Origin: Arthrobacter_H rhombi | Lineage (GTDB): Bacteria; Actinomycetota; Actinomycetes; Actinomycetales; Micrococcaceae | Direction: 5' to 3' | Assembly (NCBI RefSeq): GCF_039526245.1 | Contig: NZ_BAAAIV010000009.1 | Location: 62,001 to 126,000 of the forward strand | Length of the DNA stretch: 64,000 nt | Part shown: positions 40,845-49,444 of the stretch, piece by piece | How the letters are laid out: every line of letters starts with the position of its first letter | How positions within the stretch are numbered: the stretch's first letter is position 1 | Notes under the pieces: generated by a model | Seen by the model: only the letters and a program-made list of their open reading frames with translations | The model's database searches: none | What the model was told of the DNA's origin: nothing | Translations under genes and position numbers: made by a program

Positions 40845-41357
40845 ATGGCCCCCACACAACGCGTCAACCGTCTGCTGGAGTCGACGTTTCGGATCAGTCT
40901 GGTGCTCAAGGGCCTGGACGGGGTGCTGGAGTTGATCGGTGGCATCCTGCTGCTCGTGGCCTCGCCCGCGAAATTGGGCTCGCTGGTCCGGGTGTTGACC
41001 CAGCACGAACTCTCGGAGGACCCGAACGACCTGGTATCCACGGCGCTGGTGCACTGGACCGAGGGCCTGACCGTCTCCACGACACTCTTCGGTGCCGTCT
41101 ATCTGCTGTTGCACGGGTTGGTGAAGGTGGTACTGGTCTGGGCGGTGCTGCGCGACCGGCTCTGGGCCTACCCCTGGATGATCGGGTTCCTGCTGGTGTT
41201 CATCGCCTACCAGTGCTATCAGCTGGTGGTGGGGCCGACGTGGGGGATGGCGCTGCTGACGGTATTCGACATCTTCATCGTCTGGCTGACCTGGTACGAG
41301 TATGGGCGACACCGTCGGCGCAGCACCGGTGCGGTCCCGGGCGGCCATCGGTTGTAA
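40845..41357 (+). CDS. DUF2127 domain membrane protein
   Basis: A 170-residue integral membrane protein with four transmembrane segments (about 20-42, 80-102, 108-128, 132-150). The opening RISLVLKGLDGVLELIGGIL and the YLLLHGLVKVVLVWAVLRDRLWAYPWMI segment are the DUF2127 pattern, whose function is unknown. The gene starts 64 bases after umuC and ends 41 bases before a major facilitator gene, all in the same direction; whether it belongs to the SOS operon is uncertain. Confidence 0.83.
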   Translation: MAPTQRVNRLLESTFRISLVLKGLDGVLELIGGILLLVASPAKLGSLVRVLTQHELSEDPNDLVSTALVHWTEGLTVSTTLFGAVYLLLHGLVKVVLVWAVLRDRLWAYPWMIGFLLVFIAYQCYQLVVGPTWGMALLTVFDIFIVWLTWYEYGRHRRRSTGAVPGGHRL

Positions 41358-41398
41358 TCTGGTGACGTTTTGCCAGCAGTTCCCGAACCGGAGGTCCC

Positions 41399-42664
41399 AT
41401 GTCAGCAGCGCCCGCCGGAAGACGTAGCCGGGCCTGGCTCTGGACGTTGGTCGCCGCAGCCTTCTTCTCTCAGACGGCACTGAACCTGGTCCGCCCGGTG
41501 ACCACGTACCAGCTGATCGACCTCGGCTCCGATGCCACGGTCATCGGGCTGGTGACCGCCGCCTACGCAATCCTGCCCGTCGCCACCGCCATGTGGTTGG
41601 GGCGGCTGACCGACCGGATCCCCGGGCTGCGGGCCATGGTCGCCGTCGGGGCGCTCATCCTGGGGCTCGGCGCCGTGGGGCTGGCGCTCGCCGGAAGCAT
41701 CATCTGGGTCGCCGCCGCCAGCGCCGTGCTGGGAATGGGCCACCTGGTCTTCACCATTGCCGGTCAATCGGCGATTGCCCGGTTCTCCTCCAACGACGAG
41801 CTGGACACCGGGTTCGGCTGGTTCACCGCAGCTTATGCCGGCGGACAAATCGCCGGCCCACTGCTGGCAGGATTCCTCCTGGGTGGGTCGGCGGGGGCCG
41901 GTGCCGGCTCCCGTGCCGACGGCATCACGTTCTCGATGTGGCTGGGAGCCGGTCTGGCGCTGATGGTGCTGCCCGTGATGTTGCCGGGCATCATTGCCAG
42001 CCGGGCCGGAACACGGGGGAGTGCTGCGGGGCAGCGCCGCCGTCGTTCCGTTGCCCTGCCCGCCGGTGCATCCGGGCAGGAGGCCGACGCCGGAAAGCCG
42101 ACAATGCCCGCCATCCTGCGTCGACCCGGGATCCCCTCGAACATGCTCGCTTCGCTGGCGCTGTTGGCGATGCTGGACATCCTCACCGCGTTCCTGCCGC
42201 TGGTCGGCGAGGCCCACGGTGTTTCCCCGGCATGGATCGGGATCCTGTTGGCGGCCCGTGGCGCCGGAACGATCCTCTCGCGAGGTTTCCTGCCGTACCT
42301 CAGCCGGCGCATCCCGCGGCGGAGCCTGCTGATGGGCAGCCTCTACGGGGCGGGGATCTGCCTGGCCGTGCCCCCGCTGGTCATCGACACGTCCTGGGCG
42401 ACTTTGGTGCTGCTGTTCGCCGGCGGGGTCTTCCTGGGATTGGGGCAGCCGCTGACCATGTCACTGATTTCCGAGGCGGTCCCGCATCACTGGCGCGGAT
42501 CGGCGCTGGCCGTGCGGCTGCTGGGCAACCGGGTGGGACAGGTGGTCATGCCGCTGGCCGCCGGCGTGATCGCCGCGCCGCTGGGCCCGGCAGGGGCCAT
42601 CTGGTTCAGCTGTGCCGTGCTGGTGGGCAGCGGTGTGCAGAAGAGTCTCGGCTGCACCCGCTGA
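41399..42664 (+). CDS. Major facilitator superfamily transporter
   Basis: A 421-residue MFS protein with 12 hydrophobic helices. The loop after helix 2 reads WLGRLTDRIPGLRAMV, the MFS G-x3-D-R/K signature, and helix 4-5 contains GMGHLVFTIAGQSAIARFS. A basic hydrophilic segment (about 200-235, rich in Arg, Ala and Gly) separates the two halves. The sequence resembles drug or metabolite exporters, but no substrate is implied. CGGAGG lies 6 bases before the ATG at 41399. The gene is convergent with an NADP-dependent oxidoreductase. Confidence 0.86.
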   Translation: MSAAPAGRRSRAWLWTLVAAAFFSQTALNLVRPVTTYQLIDLGSDATVIGLVTAAYAILPVATAMWLGRLTDRIPGLRAMVAVGALILGLGAVGLALAGSIIWVAAASAVLGMGHLVFTIAGQSAIARFSSNDELDTGFGWFTAAYAGGQIAGPLLAGFLLGGSAGAGAGSRADGITFSMWLGAGLALMVLPVMLPGIIASRAGTRGSAAGQRRRRSVALPAGASGQEADAGKPTMPAILRRPGIPSNMLASLALLAMLDILTAFLPLVGEAHGVSPAWIGILLAARGAGTILSRGFLPYLSRRIPRRSLLMGSLYGAGICLAVPPLVIDTSWATLVLLFAGGVFLGLGQPLTMSLISEAVPHHWRGSALAVRLLGNRVGQVVMPLAAGVIAAPLGPAGAIWFSCAVLVGSGVQKSLGCTR

Positions 42665-42681
42665 CCCACCCGGCAGGGGCC

Positions 42682-43686
42682 CTAGAGCTTGACGATCATC
42701 TTGCCCGTGTTCGCCCCGCGCAGCAGGTCCAGGAACGCGTCCACTGCGTGGTCCAGCCCATCGACGACGGTCTCGTCGAACACGACATCGCCGTTGGCGA
42801 CCCAGGCTCCGGTCTGCTCGGCGAAGGCGCCGAAGTGCTGCCAGTAGTTGCCCACCGTGAAGCCTTCCAAACGCAGCCCGCGGGTGACCAGATTGGTCAT
42901 GTTCCGCGGACCCGAGGCCTGCTCGGTGGAGTTGTACTGGGAAATCGCCCCGCACAGTGCCGCCCGGCCGGCGTCGTTCATGGCGCCGATGGCCGCCTCG
43001 AGGTGCTCGCCGCCGACGTTGTCGAAGTAGACGTCGATGCCGTCCGGTGCGGCGGTGGCCAGCTGGCCGGCGATGTCTCCATCCTTGTAGTTGAACGCGG
43101 CGTCGAACCCGTACTTGGAAGTCAGCAGCTCGATCTTCTCGGCGCTGCCGGCCGAACCGATGACACGGGCGGCGCCCTTGAGCCGGGCGATCTGCCCGAC
43201 CATGGTTCCCACGGCCCCCGCTGCGCCGGAGACGAAGACGGTGTCGCCTTCCTTCATCGAGGCGATTTCCAGCAGGCCGACCCAGGCGGTCAGCCCCGTC
43301 ATGCCCAGGGTACCCAGGTAGACGGAGAGGGGGAGGCCGGGAAGCTCGGTGATGGCGCGGAAGTCGGCGGCCGGGCCCTGGGCGATGTCACGCCAGCCCT
43401 GGGTGTGCAGGACGGCGGTGCCCACGGGCAGGGAGTCGTCGCGGCTTTCGACGACGCGGCCCACTGCCCCGCCGTTCATGACCTCGCCGATCTGGAAGGG
43501 CGGGACGTAGGACTTCACGTCGTTCATGCGTCCACGCATGTAGGGGTCCACTGACATGAACTCGTTGGCGACGCGCACCTCGCCCTCGGCCAGGGCCGGG
43601 AGTTCGACGACGGCGGTGCGGAAGTTCTGGTGGTCGGGCCACCCGGTGGGGCGGCTGGCGAGCTGGATGTGCGTGCTGGAGGTCAT
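42682..43686 (-). CDS. NADP-dependent oxidoreductase (CurA/leukotriene B4 dehydrogenase-like MDR)
   Basis: A 334-residue zinc-free medium-chain reductase. Family features are SVDPYMRGRMND near residue 50, the nucleotide turn VFVSGAAGAVGTMVGQIARL, and the sequence YFDNVGGEHLEAAI. Related enzymes reduce alpha,beta-unsaturated ketones or aldehydes with NADPH and detoxify reactive carbonyls. It is divergent from a TetR regulator with about 143 bases between the starts, and that regulator probably controls it. A GAGG element lies before ATG 43686. Confidence 0.88.
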   Translation of the reverse strand: MTSSTHIQLASRPTGWPDHQNFRTAVVELPALAEGEVRVANEFMSVDPYMRGRMNDVKSYVPPFQIGEVMNGGAVGRVVESRDDSLPVGTAVLHTQGWRDIAQGPAADFRAITELPGLPLSVYLGTLGMTGLTAWVGLLEIASMKEGDTVFVSGAAGAVGTMVGQIARLKGAARVIGSAGSAEKIELLTSKYGFDAAFNYKDGDIAGQLATAAPDGIDVYFDNVGGEHLEAAIGAMNDAGRAALCGAISQYNSTEQASGPRNMTNLVTRGLRLEGFTVGNYWQHFGAFAEQTGAWVANGDVVFDETVVDGLDHAVDAFLDLLRGANTGKMIVKL

Positions 43687-43829
43687 GGTGTTCTCCCTCG
43701 TCCGGGGTGGTGTCGCGGTCTGCGATGACACTACAATATTAGAACGACCAGTACACAATGAACTTTTGAGGCGAATTTCACCTCCGGCGCAACCGGGGTG
43801 GATGAGGCAGGGAACAGGCGGCACGGCAG

Positions 43830-44459
43830 ATGGCACGGACCAGGGCATTCGATACGGACGAAGTCGTCCAGGCGGCGCGGGACGTCTTCTGGACCCTGGG
43901 GTACGACGCTGCCGCGATGCCGGATCTGGAGCGGGCCACCGGGTTGGGCCGTTCGAGCCTCTACAACGCCTTTGGCTCCAAGCGGGGGCTCTTTGACGCC
44001 GCAGTACTCAGTTACCTGGACGAGGTCGTCCGGCCCCGGCTGGCGGTCCTGGCGGCGGCGCCCGACGGGGCCACCGGGCTGCGCTGCTATTTCGAGTCGA
44101 TCGCCGACGCCGTCCTGACCGGGGAGGGAGACCAGCAGCGAGGCTGTCTGCTGCTGACCGCGTCCACGGGCCGCAGTGGGCAGGACGCCGAGGTGCGCGC
44201 CGCCGTCGAGGCCTACCGGGTGGAAATCACCGCCGCCTTTGCCGCCGCCCTGCGCCGCGATCTGCTCCGGGAACACGGCAGCGGCGCCGCCCCTGAGGAC
44301 GACGCCGCTGCTGGTCAGGACGAGCTGGTTGCCGAACGGTCACGCATGTTGTTTGCGGTGCTCACGGCCGGCATGACCTTGGCACGCATCAACTGCGGCG
44401 AGGCCGCGGCGACACTGCGCTCGGCCCTGCGCTTTACCGGCCCGTTGGCGTCTCGCTGA
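43830..44459 (+). CDS. TetR/AcrR family regulator
   Basis: A 209-residue regulator with a TetR helix-turn-helix near the N-terminus: TDEVVQAARDVFWTLGYDA, AAMPDLERATGLGRSSLYNA and FGSKRGLFDAAVLSYL. The ligand domain (60-205) is all-helical and of the type that contains a C-terminal 'TetR_C' fold common to AcrR/NemR-like regulators, including the ILFAVLTAGMTLARINCGE-like helix. Because it is divergent from an NADPH-dependent enone reductase, it is likely a sensor of reactive electrophiles or quinones, as NemR-type proteins are (inference). Its end overlaps the convergent permease gene by 26 bases. Confidence 0.87.
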   Translation: MARTRAFDTDEVVQAARDVFWTLGYDAAAMPDLERATGLGRSSLYNAFGSKRGLFDAAVLSYLDEVVRPRLAVLAAAPDGATGLRCYFESIADAVLTGEGDQQRGCLLLTASTGRSGQDAEVRAAVEAYRVEITAAFAAALRRDLLREHGSGAAPEDDAAAGQDELVAERSRMLFAVLTAGMTLARINCGEAAATLRSALRFTGPLASR

Positions 44460-45888
44460 CCTCGGCATCCTCGGGAGATGAATCGTCACGCGACAGTTCC
44501 CCGGATGCGCCGCCCCGCCGGTAGCGGAACACGCCAATTCCCACGACCACGACGGCCAGGCCGAGGGAGAGGAACAGGGATTCGCGGGTGTCTTCGAGGA
44601 TCAGCATGCCGATCAGGAGTGCAACGATCGCGCCGATGGACAGCCAGGTCAGGTAGGGGAACAGCCACATGCGAATGGGAAGGTCGCGTGCCTCGGCACC
44701 CATGCGTCGACGCAGGATCAGCTGCGAGCTGGCGATGACCAGCCAGACGAACAAGGCGATGGCACCGGAGGTGTTGACCAGGAAGAGGAACACCGTGTCG
44801 GGCCACAGGAAGTTCAGTCCCACGGTGATGAATCCGACGACAGTGGAGGCCAGGACTGCGGTGATCGGAACCCCACGACGTGAGGTCTTCTGCCAGGTCT
44901 TCGGTGCGTCGCCGCGGGTTGCCAGCGAGAAAAGCATGCGGCTGGCCGTGTACAGACCCGAGTTCAGGCAGGAAAGGACCGAAGTGAGCACGACGATGTC
45001 CATGATCGTGCCGGCAGCCGGGACGCCGAAGCTTTCGATGACCGCCACGTAGGGGCTTTTCGCCACGGAGGCCGAATCCCACGGCAGCAGGGTCACGACG
45101 ATGGCCACGGACCCGATGTAGAAGATCAGGATGCGCCAGACGACGGAGTTGACGGCCTTCTTGACCGCATCCACCGGGTTTTCCGATTCGCCGGCGGCGA
45201 TGGTCGCGATCTCGGCACCGAAGAACGAGAAGACGACGACGAGGATGCCGGCCAGGACAGCTACCCCACCGTTGGGGAAGAAGCCGCCGTGTCCGGTCAG
45301 GTTGGACATGCCCGGGGGCTCCACCCCGGGGATGAGGCCGCAGATGGCCGCGATGCCGGCGATGAGGAACAAGACGATCGCGGTGATCTTGATGGAGGCG
45401 AACCAGAACTCGAACTCCCCGTAGGACTTCACGCTCCACACATTGGTCAGCGTCAACAGGATCATCAGGGCCAAAGCCCAGACCCACTGTTCGATGCCCG
45501 GCACCCAGCGATGCATGATGGCGGCACCCGCCGTGGCCTCGATGCCCAAGACGATGATCCAGAACCAGGCGTAGAGCCACCCGATGCTGAAGCCGGCCCA
45601 TCGGCCCAGTGCCTTGTCCGCATAGGAGGAGAAAGAGCCGGTCTCCGGGTTGGCTGCTGCCATCTCACCCAGCATGCGCATGACCAGGATGACGACGATG
45701 CCAGCCGCAGCGTAGGCCACCAGGATGCCGGGGCCAGACTGCTGGATGGCCGCGCCGGAGCCGACGAAGAGTCCGGCTCCGATCACTCCGGCGATGGCGA
45801 TCATGGACAGGTGACGCGGTTTCAGCGTTTTCTGCAGCTGTGGTGGTGTTCCCACGAAGGGCCTTCCCGTAGCGGTCGATGTCGGCAC
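44434..45888 (-). CDS. Amino acid permease (GabP/AroP-type APC transporter)
   Basis: A 484-residue APC permease with 12 hydrophobic helices. LKPRHLSMIAIAGVIGAGLFVGSGAAI is the AAT-subfamily helix 1 motif (only the core is unambiguous: IAGVIGAGLFVGS), and helix 2-3 contains RMLGEMAAANPETGSFSSYA. Also typical are the ESENPVDAVKKAVNSVVWRI loop and the RGVPITAVLAST segment. Members import GABA, aromatic amino acids, D-alanine or glycine by proton symport. The 3' end overlaps the TetR gene. The start at ATG 45888 is preceded by a 349-base gap. Confidence 0.9.
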   Translation of the reverse strand: MPTSTATGRPFVGTPPQLQKTLKPRHLSMIAIAGVIGAGLFVGSGAAIQQSGPGILVAYAAAGIVVILVMRMLGEMAAANPETGSFSSYADKALGRWAGFSIGWLYAWFWIIVLGIEATAGAAIMHRWVPGIEQWVWALALMILLTLTNVWSVKSYGEFEFWFASIKITAIVLFLIAGIAAICGLIPGVEPPGMSNLTGHGGFFPNGGVAVLAGILVVVFSFFGAEIATIAAGESENPVDAVKKAVNSVVWRILIFYIGSVAIVVTLLPWDSASVAKSPYVAVIESFGVPAAGTIMDIVVLTSVLSCLNSGLYTASRMLFSLATRGDAPKTWQKTSRRGVPITAVLASTVVGFITVGLNFLWPDTVFLFLVNTSGAIALFVWLVIASSQLILRRRMGAEARDLPIRMWLFPYLTWLSIGAIVALLIGMLILEDTRESLFLSLGLAVVVVGIGVFRYRRGGASGELSRDDSSPEDAEVSETPTGR

Positions 45889-46237
45889 CTGCGTGACGTG
45901 GATGACTTTTTGCCTTCTTCAAGCGGTGCGCCGTATAACCTATTCCGGGGTGAGCCGCACCGCCAATGTGTAGTCGCACAAAAATTCACGCTAAAATCGG
46001 TGCAGCCAAACATCCAGGCGGCGTTTCGTTCCAACGCCCACGAGCCCTGGAGGCGGATCCACTCCCGGAATTCCGTTGTCCGCGACGCCCACGGCGTTTC
46101 GGCGGACGAGGTATACGGGACTACGTGGAATCCCGTCGAACATGAAGTCAGCGGCTTGTCGGAACCCTGGGACGGGGCTACGTTGGGTAGCCATATGTTC
46201 CGCGGGCCCACCCTTGAAATCCACTGGAGGCTAGCGC
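45889..46237. promoter_or_regulatory. Divergent intergenic region, permease / lipoprotein
   Basis: A 349-base gene-free stretch between the amino acid permease (minus) and the lipoprotein gene (plus). GCGGTGCG (45923-45930) and CGCACCGC (45956-45963) are exact inverted repeats of 8 bp arms separated by 25 bases, flanking a TTATAC -10 like element (minus strand, plus bases 45933-45938) of the permease promoter. A candidate plus-strand promoter, TTGTCG and TACGTT with 17-base spacing near 46162-46190, would serve the lipoprotein. No gene is evident. Confidence 0.4.
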
Positions 46238-47443
46238 ATGGTCGACCCATCGCCCTTGAACAACCGGACGCTGAAGAAAGCCGCCGCAATGCTGCTGGGG
46301 GCTGTCGTCGTCACGACCTCCCTGACTGGCTGCCGGATGAATTTCAAGGACAACTACGTCCCCGAAGTGGCCGGCACGGTGGTGCGCGTTGTCGACGGTG
46401 ACACGTTCATTGCGGAGATCGACGGCAAGGAAAAGTCGGTCGACCTGCTTAACACGTTGGCACCAGTGGATGGAGACAATCCGGAGTGCCTCGCCCCGGA
46501 AGCCACCAAGGCTTTGGCCTCCGTGCTGACCGAGGGTGCCAAGGTGCGGCTCGAGTACGACGATCAGATGCCTCCCAAGCGCAAGAACAACAAGGCTGCT
46601 GTCTTTTCCGCAGGCATCTTCGCCAATGAGGAGATTGCCAAGGAAGGATTTGCCGTGGCGGAAAAAGACAGCCCGAACAACCCTTACTATGACCGCGTCC
46701 TGACCGCCCAGAACAAGGCGAAGGAGGACGCCAAGGGACTCTTCGATGGTTCGCGGGACTGCACCGTGGCGGCAACTGTGGAGCCTGCCATCAAGCGCAT
46801 GAAGGATGTGTCCAAGGCTCCGCCGACGACCGTCGAGTCCGCAGCCAGCATGGTGGATGACCTGACGTCGATTGTCGACGACGGAAACGCCGCCAAGAAG
46901 ACGCTGACAGATTTGCAGGTGAAGGAAGGGTCCGCGCAGGCAGTCGTCTACGCCTCCGAGCGGGCCACCTGGGAAAAGCAGATCAACCGCACGATTGGCG
47001 AGGCGCAGAAGCGCATGAAGGTCGTGAAGGGCGAACAGAAAAAACTGGTTGCCGAAAAGAAAGCCGAAGAGAAGCGCCAGGAAGAACTCGCGAAAGCCGC
47101 AGCAGAACGACAGGCAGCCGAGCAGGCAGCCGCGCAGGCCCGTGCCGAAGCAGAGGCGAAGGCCAAGGCTGCCCGGGACAAGGCGAATGCTGCCAAGGAC
47201 AAGGCGGACGCTGCCAAGGATAAAGCCGCCGAATCCAAGAAGGCGGAAGAGTCCAAGAAGGCCGAGGCATCGAAAAAGGCTGAGGAGTCCAAGAAGGCGG
47301 AAGAGTCCAAGAAGGCCGAGGCATCGAAAAAGGCTGAGGAGTCCAAGAAGGCCGAAGAGTCCAAGAAGGCCGAGGCATCGAAGAAAGCAGACGAGTCCAA
47401 GAAGGCGAAGGATTCCGACAAGGGCAAACCCAAGAAGCCGTGA
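46238..47443 (+). CDS. SNase-like-domain lipoprotein with Lys/Ala/Glu repeat tail
   Basis: A 401-residue predicted lipoprotein: signal with lipobox SLTGC (Cys32) exports it to the outer face of the membrane. Residues 45-175 resemble a staphylococcal-nuclease (thermonuclease) OB fold: GTVVRVVDGDTFIAEIDGKE and LAPEATKALASVL. The active-site residues are lost: the Arg35 position is Asp69, the Asp40/Thr41 positions are Leu/Ala and the Glu43 position is Val77, with the Arg87 region also altered (KNNKAAVF). A coiled-coil region (190-300) and a Lys/Ala/Glu/Ser repeat tail (about 300-385) follow. A non-enzymatic surface or cell-wall binding role is likely; start at 46238 (TTG or ATG) is assumed. Confidence 0.7.
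   Translation: MVDPSPLNNRTLKKAAAMLLGAVVVTTSLTGCRMNFKDNYVPEVAGTVVRVVDGDTFIAEIDGKEKSVDLLNTLAPVDGDNPECLAPEATKALASVLTEGAKVRLEYDDQMPPKRKNNKAAVFSAGIFANEEIAKEGFAVAEKDSPNNPYYDRVLTAQNKAKEDAKGLFDGSRDCTVAATVEPAIKRMKDVSKAPPTTVESAASMVDDLTSIVDDGNAAKKTLTDLQVKEGSAQAVVYASERATWEKQINRTIGEAQKRMKVVKGEQKKLVAEKKAEEKRQEELAKAAAERQAAEQAAAQARAEAEAKAKAARDKANAAKDKADAAKDKAAESKKAEESKKAEASKKAEESKKAEESKKAEASKKAEESKKAEESKKAEASKKADESKKAKDSDKGKPKKP
47234..47395 (+). repeat. Three tandem 54-bp repeats in the lipoprotein gene
   Basis: Three consecutive in-frame copies of 54 bases start at 47234, 47288 and 47342, each encoding 18 residues of the pattern SKKAEESKKAEASKKAEE, with small base changes between copies (for example one AAG to GAG-type change near the end). 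Each is itself built from near-identical 18-base units. Copy number is likely to vary between strains by slippage or recombination. Confidence 0.9.
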
Positions 47444-47699
47444 CGGCGGTGTCGGCGCGCTGACGCCGGACTCGCGCTGCAGTCTGTGTCCTCGTTCGTC
47501 TGGCTCCTCCGGTGGGCCTGGAGTGCCTGTGTGGAGCTCGCCGTGGGGATACGCCACCCTGCAAGGTGATCGGAAAGCTTTCCTGTGTTCCCCCGATCTG
47601 CCAACAGGTTCGCGGCAGATCCGCGGGCAAGGCCGCCCTGCATTTCTCCTTCGGGCTCATCGGAGCACGGTTCGTCTACCGGGTTTCCCTCAACGAAGC

Positions 47700-47990
47700 C
47701 ATCTTGCTCGGCAAGGGCACAGCGCTCACTGATGCGATAGCCGGCGTATTTATGGCCGGCGTGCCCGGGTCCTCCTTCCTTGCCCTTTCGGCCACTGCAG
47801 CGGCACGGGGCATCCTTCCTGTCACGGGGGTGGCCCTGCTGCTCGGCGCGGATCGGCTCATGGATTCCATGCGCGTTGCCGTGAATTTGCTGGGGAACCG
47901 TGTGGCGACCTTCGTCGTCGTAACGTGGGAAAAGCAATTCGACCGTGAGGCGATGAAACGGGCCTTTGCAGGAGAAATAACCAACGCGGC
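47700..47990 (+). pseudogene. C-terminal remnant of a dicarboxylate/amino acid:cation symporter
   Basis: A plus-strand reading encodes a stretch recognisable as the end of a DAACS (DctA/GltP) transporter: ALTDAIAGVFMAGVPGSSF, LALSATAAARGILPVTG, VALLLGADRLMDSMRVAV and NLLGNRVATFVVVTWEK. The LLGADRLMDSMRVAVNLLGN region corresponds to the last transmembrane helix and its conserved Asp/Asn substrate site. No N-terminal domain, start or 400-residue length is present, and upstream sequence has no homology, so it is a decayed fragment. The rest of the 47444-48242 gap shows no other gene. Confidence 0.65.
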
Positions 47991-48242
47991 CTCCTCGATT
48001 TTGCTGGGCCAGGAGAAGGAATACGCCGAGGAAGAGCAGGAGCGCGGAGCGCAGGGGTACGGTCCTGCCCCGTTGTATGCGGGCGGCCCGCTGCGTACCG
48101 AGCAAGAGTCCATTGCCATGAAGTGTTGGGCTTCTGTTCCAGTAAAGGATTTTGCTGCGCACACCCGTGGTGCAGGAGCGGCAGGCGACGGGAGCCTGGC
48201 GTCGGAGAAGGATCGAGATGGGGTGGAGCTCGCCGGGAGGGG

Positions 48243-48884
48243 CTAGCCGGCGTTGAAGGAAGCGATCTGCTCGGCCAGCAGCATGGCGCCCAGCAAGAGC
48301 ATGATGATCCCGCTGCACAGGGTCACGATGCGGGCGGCCGAAGGCCTGCTGGCGAGCAGGCGTCGAGCTCCGAAGGCGACTCCTGTGTAGACCACCGCGG
48401 AGACGAGGAGGTGCGAGATCCCCAGGATCCCGGTCTGAACGGGAGCGGGGAAGCCGGAGTTCAGGTCGATGAACTGGGGGATCAGCGCCAGATACAGCAG
48501 CAATGCCTTGGGGTTGGTCCCGCTGGTTCCCAAGCCACGCAGGAAACTTCCAGCGTTATCTGGTTGTGGATGATCGGCGTCGTCCGACGTCGTGTAGCCT
48601 GCAGACCGCCAGGACCGGGTTGTCGAGATCCCCAGCCACAGGAGGTAGGCCGCGCCTGCAATGGTCAGCCCGGCCAGCAGCTGTGGCATGGCGATGACCA
48701 GCGCTGCCAAGCCAGCGACGATGAGGATTGTGTGGATCAGGTAGCCGCCCAGGAGCCCGCCGACGGCCGGGGCTATCTTGCGTCCGCCCAGGCCTGAGGA
48801 GATGGCATAGGCCCAATCGGCCCCGGGAGTCAGTGCCAGCGAGACGGAGACAACCGCGAAGCCGAGAATAAGTTGTGGGTCCAT
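48243..48884 (-). CDS. LysE family amino acid exporter
   Basis: A 213-residue membrane protein with about six helices of the LysE/RhtB superfamily. The N-terminal SLALTPGADWAYAISSGLGG contains the family's conserved GPG-like turn ('TPGADW'), and GTNPKALLLYLALIPQF is the second signature with the conserved Asn-Pro-Lys. It would export a basic or neutral amino acid. It is divergent from an AsnC/Lrp regulator with 110 bases between starts, the typical control arrangement for LysE-type exporters. Confidence 0.9.
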   Translation of the reverse strand: MDPQLILGFAVVSVSLALTPGADWAYAISSGLGGRKIAPAVGGLLGGYLIHTILIVAGLAALVIAMPQLLAGLTIAGAAYLLWLGISTTRSWRSAGYTTSDDADHPQPDNAGSFLRGLGTSGTNPKALLLYLALIPQFIDLNSGFPAPVQTGILGISHLLVSAVVYTGVAFGARRLLASRPSAARIVTLCSGIIMLLLGAMLLAEQIASFNAG

Positions 48885-48982
48885 GGTTGCCTCCTGGGCG
48901 GTGTTGTTGTTGCCAGGAAAAGCTTAGGAAAATTCGACCCAAAAGTGCTTACCCTTTTAACCGCCAAATAGGTTGTCGACGA

Positions 48983-48988
48983 TATGAT
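48983..48988 (+). promoter_or_regulatory. -10 element for the Lrp gene (likely leaderless)
   Basis: TATGAT ends 6 bases before the GTG start at 48995, so transcription would begin at or next to the start codon and the mRNA would have essentially no leader. No Shine-Dalgarno sequence precedes the GTG. Leaderless starts are common in actinobacteria; the -35 region is not clear. Confidence 0.5.
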
Positions 48989-48994
48989 TATTGC

Positions 48995-49444
48995 GTGGTT
49001 GATGAATTAGACAGAAAAATCTTGCACTTGCTCCAAAAAGATGGACGGATGACTGTCACCGCCCTGGCGGCCGCGGTGGGATTGACGGTTGCGCCCTGCC
49101 ATCGGCGGCTCAAAGACCTGGAGGCTGATGGGGTCATCACGGGATATCGTGCGCTGGTCGATCCGCCACGGATCGGGCTGGGATTCCAGGCGCTCGTGTT
49201 CGTGACCTTGAAGGATCGCCAGAACATGAGGGCGTTCGAGGACGAAGTGACCGAGATACCCGAGATCACGGAAGCCTCGCGGCTCTTTGGCGAACCGGAC
49301 TTCTTGTTGAAGGTTCTGTCGACGGATCTGCCCAGCTACCAGAAGTTCTACGACGAAGTACTCATCGGGTTGGCGGGAGTCGAGAAACTGACATCGACCA
49401 TTGTCATGAAAAGCCTCAAGGGAGCGGGGGAACTTCCCCTGTAG
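48995..49444 (+). CDS. Lrp/AsnC family transcriptional regulator
   Basis: A 149-residue regulator. The N-terminal winged helix is VDELDRKILHLLQKDGRM, TVTALAAAVGLTVAPCHRRL and KDLEADGVITGYRALVD, followed by a RAM effector domain (GFQALVFVTLKD, DFLLKVLSTDLPSYQKF). It forms octamers and typically senses an amino acid. GTG 48995 is chosen because homologues begin with Val/Met-Val-Asp-Glu-Leu-Asp and because of the -10 at 48983. It most likely controls the divergent LysE exporter. Confidence 0.9.
   Translation: MVDELDRKILHLLQKDGRMTVTALAAAVGLTVAPCHRRLKDLEADGVITGYRALVDPPRIGLGFQALVFVTLKDRQNMRAFEDEVTEIPEITEASRLFGEPDFLLKVLSTDLPSYQKFYDEVLIGLAGVEKLTSTIVMKSLKGAGELPL

Noticed and set aside
46948..48318. 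A 456-codon minus-strand frame with Leu/Ser/Phe-rich repeats
   Set aside because: Its repeats are simply the reverse strand of the lipoprotein's repeat; no homology and it overlaps the DctA remnant and LysE.
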